This document shows positions 1 to 11,226 of a DNA stretch of 64,000 nucleotides, piece after piece. The notes under the pieces were generated by a model. It was not told where the DNA came from and made no database searches. It saw nothing but the letters and a program-made list of their open reading frames with translations. Origin of the DNA: Thuidium tamariscinum (lineage: Eukaryota > Streptophyta > Bryopsida > Hypnales > Thuidiaceae); NCBI GenBank assembly GCA_947034885.2, contig OX344749.2:21963501-22027500 (forward strand), given 5' to 3'. Numbering within the stretch: the first letter of the stretch is position 1; every line of letters starts with the position of its first letter. The position numbers and the translations under genes are program-made.

Positions 1-899
1 TCAATAGGTGAAAGTATGAATGAAAAACATAGCATACTATATTATGCGGATTCTAACACATAGAGCTTGCAATTGCAATAATTCATTCAATTTTTGGATT
101 TTTTCAAAATTTTCAAGTCGAAGTAGAAAGAGCTCTATTCAAGCTTCATTTAAAAAACATAATTTGAATCAAATACCAAAAACGATTATATTGAAAATTA
201 CAATCAAGGTTGGCCAAGGCACATTAACTTTTGGGATGCTTAGACCCTTTAGGGATAAAGAATATCATTCTTGAATGGAAGGTGAGGGATTGTATAGTAT
301 CACTCTAAAAAGAATATATTTGTGTTATTGTGGCCCACAATTTATAGCCAAGTTGCATTCAAGATTTCTCTAATGAAAAGAGCCTTGATCCATAGAAAGC
401 AAAAGGAACTCCAACTTGAAGTTTAAGAAAATTATGACCATTGGGAGTTGATTGAACAAATTTCTTTATGAAAATTCAAGCAATATGGTTTCGCAAGTGG
501 TAAGGTTTTTACTTTGAAATTTTAGGATATATATAAACATGTTAATTGTTGGGTGTACCAAAACATTTAAAAGAAACAATGTATTTAGGATTGTTATAAG
601 AAAGTGTGGTTTGGAAATCTTTCATCTATAAGACATCAAAGAACTTGAAGGAATAATTTAGTTATAGCTTGCTTGTGTTGAACTAATTCTTTGATTTTTA
701 AGTCATCATCTTCTAAAGTCTTTTCTACATATGTAAGAAAGTACTATTCATTGGGAGAAAAGCAAAAATAAGACTAAAACCTTGTTATACTATCTCACAG
801 GGATAGCTAGAAATGATTGTACTTATTTGACTCATTGAATCCATAAGGTCTACGGTTCTTGTTTGACAGGGAAACAAAAACCTTCAGCATTCAAGGAAA

Positions 900-921
900 G
901 GGGGGGGGGGGGGCGGGGGCG
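900..921. repeat. G-rich homopolymer run
   Basis: A run of about 13 G followed by GCGGGGGCGC stands in otherwise AT-rich DNA. Such runs are unstable and prone to sequencing error; the exact length should not be trusted. Confidence 0.8.
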
Positions 922-1542
922 CAATAGAAGAAATTTGGATGAATAGAAGATTACGAGTTTTTACACAGCGGGGAATTCCGAAAGCTGATGTGGTCGAGTG
1001 ATAGCCACGTCAAATTTTTTTTCAATTTCAAAACCCAAATTTTTTGTTTTTTTCGTTTTTATTTATGATGGCTAACAACAGTCAATCCTTCCTTCACTTT
1101 TGCAGGAATAAGGGGAACTAGCCAAAAATGGCCTTCTACGAATCAAATCTCATCTAATGGGTTTGGTCAATCTCTACTTCCAATTGCACATAAAATGTGA
1201 TATATTCCAAAATTGAATAAAACAAATCAAATAAATTATTAACGATAAATGATAAGATTTGAAAGATTTGCATCTAGATTTAGAATCAAAGACTTTGGAA
1301 GTAGAATTAGATAGAAGAGGCCATAAGATACAAAATCTAACACTTTGTAATATGGTGCATTTTCTTATAGTAGTCCCTATACTCTCATCCCTAAATGCTG
1401 AAAATTTTCATAAGTTTTATCAATTTTTTTGAATTGTAGTCATACAAATTCAAACTAGATTCATATAAAAAAAGAAAATACAAAAACAAGACTTATGGAT
1501 TGAAAGATTATAATCTTTGATCAAGGCATCAAAATCTATTGT

Positions 1543-1591
1543 CAACTTGATTAGGTTTTATTTTATAGCTAAATAAAACCTAATCAAGTTG
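1543..1591. repeat. Perfect 21-bp inverted repeat (hairpin)
   Basis: The left arm 1543-1563 and right arm 1571-1591 are exact reverse complements around a 7-base loop (tatagct). The core of the arm reads CTTGATTAGGTTTTATTT. A perfect stem in decayed AT-rich DNA suggests a recent foldback or MITE core. No open frame or target duplication was identified. Confidence 0.85.
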
Positions 1592-2149
1592 CTATTTTTA
1601 TTAATTTTTAATTTTTGAAAAAATCTTTTTGAAATCTAGTTTAAACCTCATAAAATTGATCTTAAAAATGATTGATTACAATTTTTCTATTCAAGATTTT
1701 GTGCAAAGGTGTTCAATGCAATCTTGACTTTTTGTAGTGTTGAGGGCTCTTGGAAATGAGCCTTTAGATCTTAGAGAAATAGTTGCATGAGAAATTCTTT
1801 TATACAAATTGTAGAGTAGACTTTGAGAAGGCATAAATTGGTTGGGATTATACATGCTAGGCCCTGGGTCATTGCAAGAAACACCGTGCAAAAAGCGTAG
1901 CGTTTTCAATAGTACTCTTTTTTTTTCCGGGAGTACTTTAAAATTAGAAAAAAAAGTTTAAAAAAAAGTGAAAAATATGTTTCATGTATAAACCGTTAAG
2001 AAGAAGGTACCCTAGAAAGGAAAGACATAGGAAAAATCTCTAAGTAGGAAATCCAAAAAAGTGCAATGTGAACTGATTACAAATAAAGATTTCACCTGCA
2101 GGGTGCTCATTATCTGAAAGCTTAGAGGGAGGTTGCGGGATGTAGTATA

Positions 2150-3900
2150 GAATATATATTACAGATTGCTATGAAGTTTTCGCTTGAGAAGGTCCAGATA
2201 TTCTTGGATGTGAAAGAAAGACTTATGTTATCAAATGTCTGCATTGACAACAGCTTGGTTTGTTTTCCACTTATGTTGATTTTGGCTGGCTTTGAGCTAG
2301 AGCTTGTAGAGCAACCAAGGGAGGGCATTTGCAAGACGAATTGTAAAACTATTGATGGAGCTTGTCAAGAGGGATAGTATTTGCATTGACTTCATCTTGA
2401 CCTCCCACCTTGACACTCGTAATAACTTCTAACGTGCTTTGTTTTGTCTCGTACGGATCCGCGTGGAACGCATTTGAGTATAGAATGCAACTGGACATGA
2501 GGAATGAGATTGTGACCGCTTGTAGATATTTTTTTATAGGAATGCCATCAAGTGGCCCTAAGTTTATTTGCAATCCAACATGTGATTCATTGACACAGGT
2601 CATGGGCAAGTATGACACTGTTGTTACAGAATATCTATTCAAGGCTGGAGCAAACCGAGGTGGCTTGCTGAGGCTTCTTTACAAAGATTTGAGTCTAGCC
2701 TGCGTGGGCCAATCAACTAGTTGGGAACTCGTTTGCCCAAGGTAATATAATTTGCTCAAAACGTATTCAAACTACGTATTCAAATTTTAATTTTCAGGAA
2801 TTCTTCCTTGAAGCCATTTTCGATGAAGAGGACCCATAAAAGCTCCAGATTGCGAAGCTCGCTGCTCACAAAGGTTGTTCATGAACGTCGAGGCTGATAC
2901 TGCTAAAGGTGTGGTGTTAATGAACAGGATAGAGGACCGGATGAATCATCACTACCAAAGTAGGCAAACAAGCTGAAATGGACAAGCTCATGCGCACCCT
3001 CCAGGCTAGTTAATTGATTTTGTAAATTTATTCAATTTTCAAGTTTTGATTACATGCAGTTCAAGTTTCTTGTGTGCTGATTTCTTCATGATACCGATTT
3101 CAAAGTAGCTCTGAATCTCAACAATCCGTTTGTACATGCAGAATGAAGCACCCAGATTGAAGTACCTCTCATGAGAGGGTATTGAAAACAATCCTGGGAT
3201 AGCATGCAGTGGAGGCCGTAGTCCTCGCGATACCAACCACGATGATGAGGATGATGCCGATGAGAGGAAGGTATCTGCTATATTGTGGTTGCAATTTCAA
3301 TCTGCAGGTGTGCACTTTTGTTTTGTTCGGGTTCTTCGTTTGGTTATGTTCAGAAAACGAGGTCAGAAACAATTCTTGAACACGACTACGGCATGGGAAG
3401 GACTTTTTATAGATGGAATCTCTCTGTGTTTGTGGTAAGCTAGAAGAACTAGAATTTCCCCCAAGTATCGTCATCACAACTTCAACTCCACGTTTTCATC
3501 CTCTCTTCGTCAATGCTAATTTTCTATTTAGACGTGAAGAGGGACTGCTCCGTGATTGCGGATGAGTTTGAAGTCCTGTCTGGAGGTATTTCAATCCAGT
3601 GATAATTATATTGCTAGCTGACATTTCTAATTGGCGACGTCAATTCTGTAGGTCAAACCAAGTGCAAAATCATGGGGAGACAATTTAGCTAGACTTGGTG
3701 ACAGTGTGGCCAAACTTGGAGCTAGAGAGGGGGGCACATACTCAAAGAGTAATCCAGAATGCATCAAAAAGAGTAAGCAAAGTGACAAGAAGCATTGGCA
3801 GGTGGTGGTCTGGCAATAAGCCAGGCGCAAAACCCTCCACTCCATCTTGTTCCAAACGGAAGTCAAGTTCAGACTTTGACTCAGAAGAGTTCTAATTTGA
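2150..3900 (+). pseudogene. Degenerate protein-coding block, product unknown
   Basis: This GC-richer block holds several coding-like segments on the plus strand in different frames. 2410-2745 is open but begins with TTG and includes residues such as GKYDTVVTEYLFKAGANRGG. It ends at a good donor (CCCAAG/GTAATA, about 2741), and TTTTCAG/GAATTC near 2799 is a good acceptor. The joined frame stops about 30 codons later. The next segment (2870-3010) reads as protein only if a frame change is allowed (NVEADTAKGVVLMNRIEDR, then KQAEMDKLMRTLQ). A further segment at 3653-3820 reads SWGDNLARLGDSVAKLG before a stop. I do not recognise the family. Frame changes and stops favour a decayed gene; an unrecognised multi-exon gene is the alternative. 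Confidence 0.4.
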
Positions 3901-4636
3901 AGTTCTTTCTTTTCTCCAGTTCTCAAAGGGGAAGAACTTAGCACCAGCTTCAATCAAGAATTTGTCTATTCCAGCGCCGCACCGAAGTCTCAGATTTCGG
4001 TTCTGGTTTATAAACCAGCTTGTGTGGCAATTACCACTGCTTGCACCCATTAACTAATAAGCCCTGCATCTCAACATGCCTACGACTCACTACTCTTAGA
4101 ATAAAGCTCCTCTTTCATGGTCAATATTCTCTAAGGGCATGAGAATCTCAAAGATGACCCAATAGCAGCCGGAGCATCGTCCTCAACATAGATAGCTCGT
4201 TTTTAGTTAAAGCCGTGAACCAATTTCTTCCTTTGTCCTTGAACATCAAGTTTTACAATGCCAAACATAATCCTAAATCCTAAAACATAATCCCAAACCC
4301 CCAAACCGCAACCCTAAAATTAAACCCCAGTCAAACTCACCCCTTTTGCAGCAATCTAGTTCTGCAGAGCAAATCCTACTATAATCTTTACGATGGGAAA
4401 ACACCAACAAATGATCCAACACCACAGGAAACATCTGATACCGGTACCTTAGTCAGTCACAAATTAGTCGTTACCAAACTACGTAAAATCTGCAGTCCTC
4501 ATTGTTCTCCTTCTCCACTCGGTTAACCCTCAAAGTCCATATGTCTTGTTGGTATAGCATGTTCAATAATCAAGTGTTATCAATCAACAAGTCCTATAAT
4601 CTGCAATCCTATTTGCAGTTCGATTGGTCCCTCTGG
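3900..4636. other. Intergenic DNA with degenerate telomere-like stretch
   Basis: No gene is seen. Around 4258-4330 there is a run of imperfect CCTAAA, CCCAAAC and ACCCTAAA words. It recalls the plant telomere repeat but is too degenerate to call an interstitial telomere. Confidence 0.4.
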
Positions 4637-4639
4637 AAA

Positions 4640-4829
4640 GGGGGGGAAGGTTGCGCCAGCCAAGGAGGTAGTGCAATTGCGTGCATGGTTGGATAGCAAG
4701 CTACCGGGTAGCCCCACCCCCTGGAAAAATTAGATTAATATCATGGGAGCCGATGACTCCCGTATCAGATACTAAATTGATAAGAACAGATATTACACTT
4801 GATTTTAGCCAAAAGGTTGAGAAAGGTAT
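4640..4829 (-). ncRNA. U2 snRNA-like sequence, probably a pseudogene
   Basis: Read on the minus strand from 4829, the sequence starts ATACCTTTCTC, then has TTTTGGCTAA, ATCAAGTGTA and TATCTGTTCTTATCA. This is the strongly conserved 5' domain of spliceosomal U2 snRNA. Stem IIb follows (GGGAG pairing with CTCCC), then a Sm-like AATTTTT near 4727, and a less conserved 3' half ending about 4640. The length of about 190 nt matches U2. In the invariant 5' part I count five G-to-A changes, including one in the branch-point-pairing GUAGUA (here GTAATA, position 4793). No plant snRNA upstream element is visible, because an inverted-repeat element begins 22 bp upstream. Together these favour a dead or retroposed copy, although stem IIb pairing is intact. 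Confidence 0.85.
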
Positions 4830-4850
4830 GCTCTCCCATCTAAACCCTGG

Positions 4851-5075
4851 TGGCCAATTTCGTTAAAATGGTGGTATTCCGAGTGCCATTTTGACAAATT
4901 TCAATGCCATTTTGACATATTCCATGTGCCACTTTGACAAATTTCAAGTGCCATTTTGACATATTTCAAGTGTCATTTTGACATAGAGGCCTAGAGGTAG
5001 AGGAAGAAAATGTGCCATTTTAATGGAATATCATGCCATTTTATTGGAATACCGCCATTTTAATGAAATTGACCA
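4851..5075. mobile_element. MITE family E, copy 1 (225 bp)
   Basis: Imperfect terminal inverted repeats of about 24 bp begin TGGCCAATTTCGTTAAAATG on the left and end CATTTTAATGAAATTGACCA on the right. The interior is five or so tandem 20-23-bp units of the form gtgCCATTTTGACAaatttc, which resemble the element's own terminus. The same element occurs inverted at 57081-57303. It has no coding capacity. It sits directly upstream of the U2-like sequence. Confidence 0.85.
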
Positions 5076-5089
5076 TCCCAAGGATTACT

Positions 5090-5250
5090 ACGTCATTTTT
5101 TCATTTGTTTTCTAGAATAGGTATAGATTTCAGACTTCAAGGTCTTAAAATCTAGGAGCAGTATACATTTTAGACCGCACCGTCTAAACCTGAAAATGTC
5201 AAGTTTGTGGCATAGCCATTTTAACCAAATATCCGTTACCGGTATTATTT
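5090..5250. repeat. Family E-related fragment with TTTAGACCG palindrome
   Basis: Contains TTTAGACCGCACCGTCTAAA at 5168-5187, nearly a perfect palindrome, followed by GCCATTTTAACC near 5217, which resembles a family E end. A similar combination occurs at 43722-43877, suggesting a shared subfamily. Confidence 0.45.
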
Positions 5251-5581
5251 TGATCGTAATCTACCAAAAAAATTTGTCGGGTGAAGTCTAGGATATACTA
5301 GTCGGGGATTGAACGCCCACCAGCATTTTCACATTTTTACATTTTCAATTCAAAGTTGCATAAAGCTACGGCAATATCGACAGCCGTTGTAATTCCAGGA
5401 AGTTTTTGGACTGGAAGTGTTTAAGTCGGTTCCTAGCTAATTGGTGGGCGGACTCATGACGACGCAGTCACTGGTTTGCAGTTGTGGAACCATCTCGAGA
5501 TATGATTTCATTGAGAGGAAAGTACTTTCCTGTGTCCCGCTCATGAGAGAAGTTGCATACCAATTAATTTTCTCACAAACG

Positions 5582-5887
5582 TGGTGAATTTCATTAAATT
5601 GGCCCATTACTTTGGATACTTTTTACAATTCACACCGCATGATCTTAAATCTAAACTAGTCATAGATTTTTGAAATCTTTAGGAGTCATAGATGTCTAAA
5701 TCTATACTTGTCCTAGATGTTTCAAACCTCATGATAAGAAATCTAAATGGGCCATAGATCTTTGAGATCTATATGTGTCTTGGATCATGTCTCAAATTCT
5801 ATATATGTTCTAAATGTTGGTATTTCGTTCAAATCATGTGGTGTGAAAATGGCATTTGGAATACATCCATTTTAATAAAATTCACCA
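5582..5887. mobile_element. MITE family E-like, copy 3, with 26-bp tandem repeats
   Basis: The ends are inverted: TGGTGAATTTCATTAAATTG on the left, and the reverse complement of the right end reads TGGTGAATTTTATTAAAATG. Inside is a second inverted pair (ACACCGCATGAT / ATCATGTGGTGT) around roughly six degenerate tandem units of about 26 bp with the core AAATCTA...AGTCATAGAT. The plan matches other family E members: related termini with a tandem-repeat filling. Confidence 0.7.
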
Positions 5888-5889
5888 TC

Positions 5890-8300
5890 AATATAGATGA
5901 TAGTAGTTATTTACTATGGCATGCATGCCTTGCTATAGACTAGGTAATTGCAAAGGAAGCCAAGTTATCAAGAATAAGTGCCAATTAGAATCTACCAAGC
6001 AGTGGACACTGAGGTTGGTACTAATTTGCGATTATTCCTAATAACTTGACCTATTTTGTAATTACTGGACATATTAATGTCAATGGTAAAGAGTTTAACC
6101 ATTTGACTTCATGTGTTGATTGCTTAACTAATCAAAACATGCCATGATGGCAAAAAATTTGTGCATTTAGATTATGTTAGGATGTTGAGAACCTACTAAC
6201 TTAAAAGCAATTGGTAGTAAGATAGGAGGCTCAAAAACCGCTCAGCTAAAGGTTGTCCACCTTTTTCTTGTTTTTCCTTAGATGGGAATATTTTTAACTC
6301 ATTTTTCAAATAAAGATAAATAGATGAAGAATTTAAAACAAGTGGTTTCATATTTGACCCATATAGAGGAAAAAAATGTGACAACCATAGTTTAAAGACA
6401 ACCAATGAGAATTGATCATGATGAGAAAGGAAAATAATGTGAATAATTTTGTTGTTCCTTCTTCCACTTTCACTCCACAAGTTGTTGCTCGTGATGTCAA
6501 TTGTGTATAAGAAAGGGCCTTCAATCAACTCTCAAACTATCACTTTGAAAATATGTGTAGTTCTAAAAATCTTTACTACTTAATTATACATTTATATATC
6601 AATTAAATTAGTTAAGTGTATCACTTTGAATAGTAATTGATTCCTATATGCTATTTGAACAAATTCTTGATGAATGTGATATAATGATAGTAGTGTGAAC
6701 ATTTGGACACAAATCTAAACATTAAATTAGAGTGTTTGCTTTGTTTTGTTTATTTTATTAATAAGTCTAAAATCATGTGTCTTCCAATCACGTTCTTGGT
6801 ACTATCAAAAAGCTTTGTGTGAATATTATGTGTTGGATGGCATTTAAGCCTACAATGTGAAAGTTATGAATTTTGAGTTACTTATTAATTAAAAAATTAA
6901 AAAATTAACTTTTATTTTTACTTGATTGTAGCAACAACATAGGGTTCATTGTCATATATGGAATTTAATTAGCAATACATAAAATTTATAGATGAATGTG
7001 GATGAAAGCAAATAAAAATTGGATGGCACTCTAATTATTTGGGATAGTATGAAATTGTGAAGAACATTTATATTGATTTCACCTACATATAATTTGAGTT
7101 AACATATTAGGCCTTTGCTCAAAATTGTATAATTCCTAAATTAGTGCAAGTTTTTCTCTCAATTAGTGTTAATATTGTAACACATACTAATTGAATTATA
7201 TGGTGTGATGAAAAATTTGCAGGAATTTTTCTACAACCTTTAATAGATGGGAAAAAAATTGTTGGAAGACGCCCTTGAGAAGTTGAGATAGGAGACAACC
7301 AATATTGTTTTAAAGGTTTAGAAATTCAAAGTTGGAAAGTCTAGATGGAAGATACTATAGTCCTTGTAATACTACAACACATTGTTCATGTATGTTCATG
7401 TTTTGTTACTTTATTCACTTTGTGTGTTGTATTTCTCAAATGATTTAAATAATGGATAGTGGCTCCTCAACATTGGCAACATTTTGGTGACTCTTAGTGT
7501 AAAAGTTGGAAGTAGGAATTGAGATAGGAATTCTCCAACAATATAGTGTACGCTTTACAATATTTGATAGTTGAGAAACTAGAATGTGCCAAATGCTACA
7601 GCTTCTATGTAGGGAAGCTATGAGCTATAAGGTTAAGTAATGAAAGGACCTTGAGTTTCTAAAAAACTTATATTGATTCTTCAAACACATGTATTGGTAC
7701 AATCAAAGGTCAAATCAATTTCATAATCATCTCCCTCAATTTAGGTTTTAAGAGACATCTATGCCTACAATTGATCCCCTCTTCTCAAAGTTTTTAACAA
7801 TATCCTAACCTATATATTTTGTAATATACATCTAGTGTGTCATGTGCCATTACCTCATCCAAGATAAAAGTAAAAAGAATTTTGTAATTAAATTTTGTAA
7901 TTCATGAAATCTTTGAAATTCAAAATCTTTCAAACATTAGATATAAATGCCACAAAATATAGTCCATTCATCCCTCCTTAAAAAGGGTTTTCTAACAAGA
8001 CCAAGACTACAATTGGGGAATGTAAGGGCTAAGGGTTCTCACAGTAGTAAACAAAACAAAACAATACAAAAAATAAATTCATTTAAGGTATACTAGTGTG
8101 CCCTATGCCATTTCCATACTAAAAATACAAGTGAAAATAATATTCTAAATTTTGAAATCACAAAAACTTCAAAATTTAATGTTTTCACATAGTAGGTCCA
8201 AATGCCATGAAACAAAATCCCATCTAGCCTTTTTGGCCAAAGGCTTTTCAATAGTACCAAGAATATGATCAATGAACACATGGTCTAGGAGATCTCAACA
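5890..8300. other. AT-rich intergenic DNA, no gene; family A end remnant near 6203
   Basis: No supported coding region. 6200-6236 matches the first ~35 bp of MITE family A (aagataggaggctcaaaaac) but no matching right end follows, so it is a truncated remnant. The rest is low-complexity AT-rich sequence. Confidence 0.5.
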
Positions 8301-10008
8301 TAACTCCTAAAACCCCATAGTCCCTTCAGGGGACCATTTCAAGTTTGGATAGGTTCCAATGACTTCAATTTTTAGTAAAACTTTTCAAAACTTTCTAATA
8401 AGATAGGAAAATTGATTAACTATGTGAGAATGTAATTTTTTATTTCAATCGGTGCCTAGGAGCAAAAGTTATATCTTTAGAAGCCAAAATTTCAACTCGA
8501 TGGGTAGAAAAATAATCCACAAAAAATTTAAATTTAATTTACCTTATAGATTATATTTTTGTCTACATGTGAAGCTTTGCTTCATTCCATTTGGATTAGT
8601 TATGTGAAAGTTATGAACAATCTTTTTTTTGGGACAATTTGAACATCTTCTTGAAAAAATAACCTATAGGATTCATTTTTGAATGCAATTTTCACAATTT
8701 AAGGAAAAAAAATGCTTGACAAGGTTAAAACTACTTGCTAGAACAATCACACCATTGGAACTATTGTATCTTGATTCCATCTTAGCAACGACACTAGTTT
8801 GTGAGCCTAGAACATGAGCTTGAAAGCTGTGAGCGTAAGTTTTGTGAGCCCATAGAATTAACCAAAAATAACTTTGAATTTTTTTGGCGAAAGTAAAGAA
8901 AAGGAAAGTCATTTAAAAAAGTCTATTTATAGTAAAATTTCAGCCCCATGACCAAGGACCTATGACCGTGGACTTATGACCGTGGGAGTGTGGTTAACAT
9001 ATTTTAAAATTTCAAACCCTACTATCTTCAAAGGGCCTTTCAATACCTTCCAAATAAAATTTGAAATTCTGAATTTTTTTTTAAGGTCCAAAATCAAGAA
9101 TCCAACAAGGAGTTTTCTAGGGTGATGGAGTCTAGACTCTGGAAAGGGGGGGGAAGTTTTTTTGTTTGTTTTTTTCCCTTCTTTTCCTGACTTTATTACC
9201 CTCAAATTGTTCTCACGATACTGAGAGAAGGGTTTGAAGGGTGAAAAGTCACAACAAAAGTGAACTAGTGACATAGTCGCAAAATAAACAAAAAAAATGA
9301 AAAAAAATGAAATTTTTTTTTGAGAGCTCCAAAGCCCTCTACTTCAAAAAACCCTCTCGAGAGTAATGGAGTTGCAAATAAAATTTGAAAAATAAAAAAA
9401 AATTGAAAAAAAATTGAATTTTCTTTTTGAGAAAAAAGGTTTTGAAAGTCACAAATTTCAAATCCCACAAGGGGGTTACTAGCTATAAAAATCCTAAATT
9501 CTTAGGGCACGGTAATAGGTCGACATCCAAAAAATCATTAAAAATTTCATCAAAAATTATAGGCTCACAAGCTCAGAGGCTCATCCGCCATCTTAGAGCT
9601 ATTAACAATTTAATTTTTTTTCAATCTTGGATATACCTCTATTTAATAGTTTTTTAAAGATTGAAAATCAAGCACTTTTTTTTGAAATTTTTTTCCTAGA
9701 CTTTCAACTCAATTTTCCAATACAATTTTTTTTAATTCAAGGTCTATAGTGCAAAAAATTTCAACGAATGGCACTCAAAGTCATCTAAAATTGCAAGACA
9801 ATGTTTAAAAAAAATCTTTTTTCCAACTTTGAATACAAATCTATACAGTCAAGCTTCATGAAATTCTTACCACATGATATTAGACAAATAAAAAATAAGA
9901 TCCTATATTAGTTTCAAAAAAAATGTTTTTTTTAATTTCCTTTGGTGAACACAACTAAAATGCAATTTTGAGTGGATTTTGATAGAAAGATGGCCTTATC
10001 TTTAGGAA
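8301..10008 (+). mobile_element. TTAA-bordered repeat, family B-prime copy 1, interrupted by insertion
   Basis: Similar in order and sequence to 36787-37692 and 40834-41480: a 5' end with TTCAGGGGACC, the phrase CATCTTCTTGAAAAAATAAC, CCATCTTAG, CAACTCAATTTT, and a 3' end TGGCCTTATCTTTAGGAATTAA. Relative to those copies it carries an extra 802 bp at 8786-9587. No transposase is encoded, so it is a non-autonomous or dead element. Confidence 0.7.
8786..9587. mobile_element. 802-bp insertion with 9-bp target duplication (Mutator-like)
   Basis: The 9-bp word CCATCTTAG occurs immediately left (8777-8785) and right (9588-9596) of this segment. The related element at 36787-37692 has a single CCATCTTAG at the same place, so the empty site is seen directly. 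A 9-bp duplication is typical of Mutator-like elements. Subterminal TTGTGAGCCTA occurs near both ends in inverted orientation, but the very ends are not clean inverted repeats. Short open frames inside are low-complexity and unconvincing. Confidence 0.75.
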
Positions 10009-10050
10009 TTAACAACCAAACCAATGAATCAAACAAATAGCCCAACTTAA

Positions 10051-10995
10051 CCCCTAAAGGACCAAACTGCGTTTTTTGGCAACATAGCGATTTCGGGCAG
10101 CTCATTACAGATGGAGTTTTTGGTTTTTTTCTTTGAAATTTTTACACAACATGTGCCCGAGGAGTAGCTTCAAGGCCCAACAATTTTCATAACTTTTGAC
10201 TACATAGTGAAAAAGTTATTGGCTGATATGTAATTTCTCTACTCGGTGGGCAGCCCGGGCAGCAAAAAAAACTTCTTCAAAAATTACTTTTTTAAGAAAT
10301 TAAAATTTGAAATTGGTTTCTTTGATTTTTATCAAAGTGGAAACCTTTAAATCATTCCATTCTGATTAATGAGTCAAAAGTTATGAGGATTTTTAGTTTG
10401 AGGTAGTTTCGGCTAGTTATAAAATCTCTACACTACAAAAAAAGTTTGAAATTCTTTATTTAATTCAATTTTTAATATTTTAAAAAATAAAATAAAAACA
10501 TTGGGTGTATATTGTTTAACACAACATTACAACCATTGGGATTGTCTTTTTTTAACTCTATAAATAAATTGTTAATAATTTAGTGTTTTGGCTCATTTTC
10601 TACTTCTTTCTACTTACTATTTTTTTCCTACATGTTGTACAATTTCAAATGATCTGAAAATTTTCAAGCATGTATCCAACTTCACTTGAAAAATGAATCC
10701 AAAGAGTTACAATCATTTTGGACATTTTTCCACACAAATATGGTCTTCTGAAGTGCAGCTGCCCGGATTTCCGCAGTGGTAAAAAAATGATTTCTGTGAC
10801 TTTAAACACTAATATCTTGCAATCTACACGGCGGAAATTGCTGAAATTTTTTCCACATATTCTTAAACTTGTTTTCTAAAAGATCCTACGGTTATTTTTG
10901 TCAAAAAATGTTTTTTTCTAAAAATTTGATAGTTGTCTAAAAAATGACAGTTTTGAAGCGGTTTTGGTGAAAACATAGTCCAAAACCTTTAGGGG
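10051..10995 (+). mobile_element. TTAA-bordered element, family B copy 1 (945 bp)
   Basis: Starts CCCCTAAAGGACC and ends CCTTTAGGGG, with TTAA directly outside both ends (10047-10050 and 10996-10999). Inverted repeats of about 10 bp plus TTAA flanks recall piggyBac-type insertion, but TTAA could also be the outermost part of the inverted repeat. A second full copy is at 56684-57863 and partial copies are at 13943 and 31615. No open frame of note. Confidence 0.75.
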
Positions 10996-10999
10996 TTAA

Positions 11000-11226
11000 G
11001 GTATTGATAGATATTTTAATAAAATAAAGAATAACTCAATTTTTTACTTTATAGATTTCAAAAGTAAAAGTGGAACTTTTACTTTTTGCATTACATAAAT
11101 GTACATATATGAGCACAAATATATATTTTTGTATTTTTGTATTTTAAATTTCTCTCATAGTTAAAAAATAATCTTGACTTCAATTTATTTATTTGTAACG
11201 TCGATTAATTGTTCTCTAACATCAAT
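11000..11226 (+). promoter_or_regulatory. Upstream region of the zinc-finger gene with TATA-like stretches
   Basis: AT-rich DNA between the right end of the TTAA-bordered element and the ATG at 11227. TATATATGAGC (about 11103) and AAATATATATTT (about 11117) could serve as TATA boxes. The promoter therefore lies partly against a transposon boundary. This is a positional inference. Confidence 0.3.

Larger units (their letters stand above)
1..2100. other. AT-rich intergenic DNA, no gene seen
   Basis: No open frame here has a convincing start, codon use or domain. The stretch holds a G homopolymer near 900 and a perfect hairpin near 1543, listed separately. It looks like old repeat-derived DNA. 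Confidence 0.6.

Noticed and set aside
4258-4330. Interstitial telomere array
   Set aside because: Only degenerate CCCTAAA-like words; no run of exact repeats.
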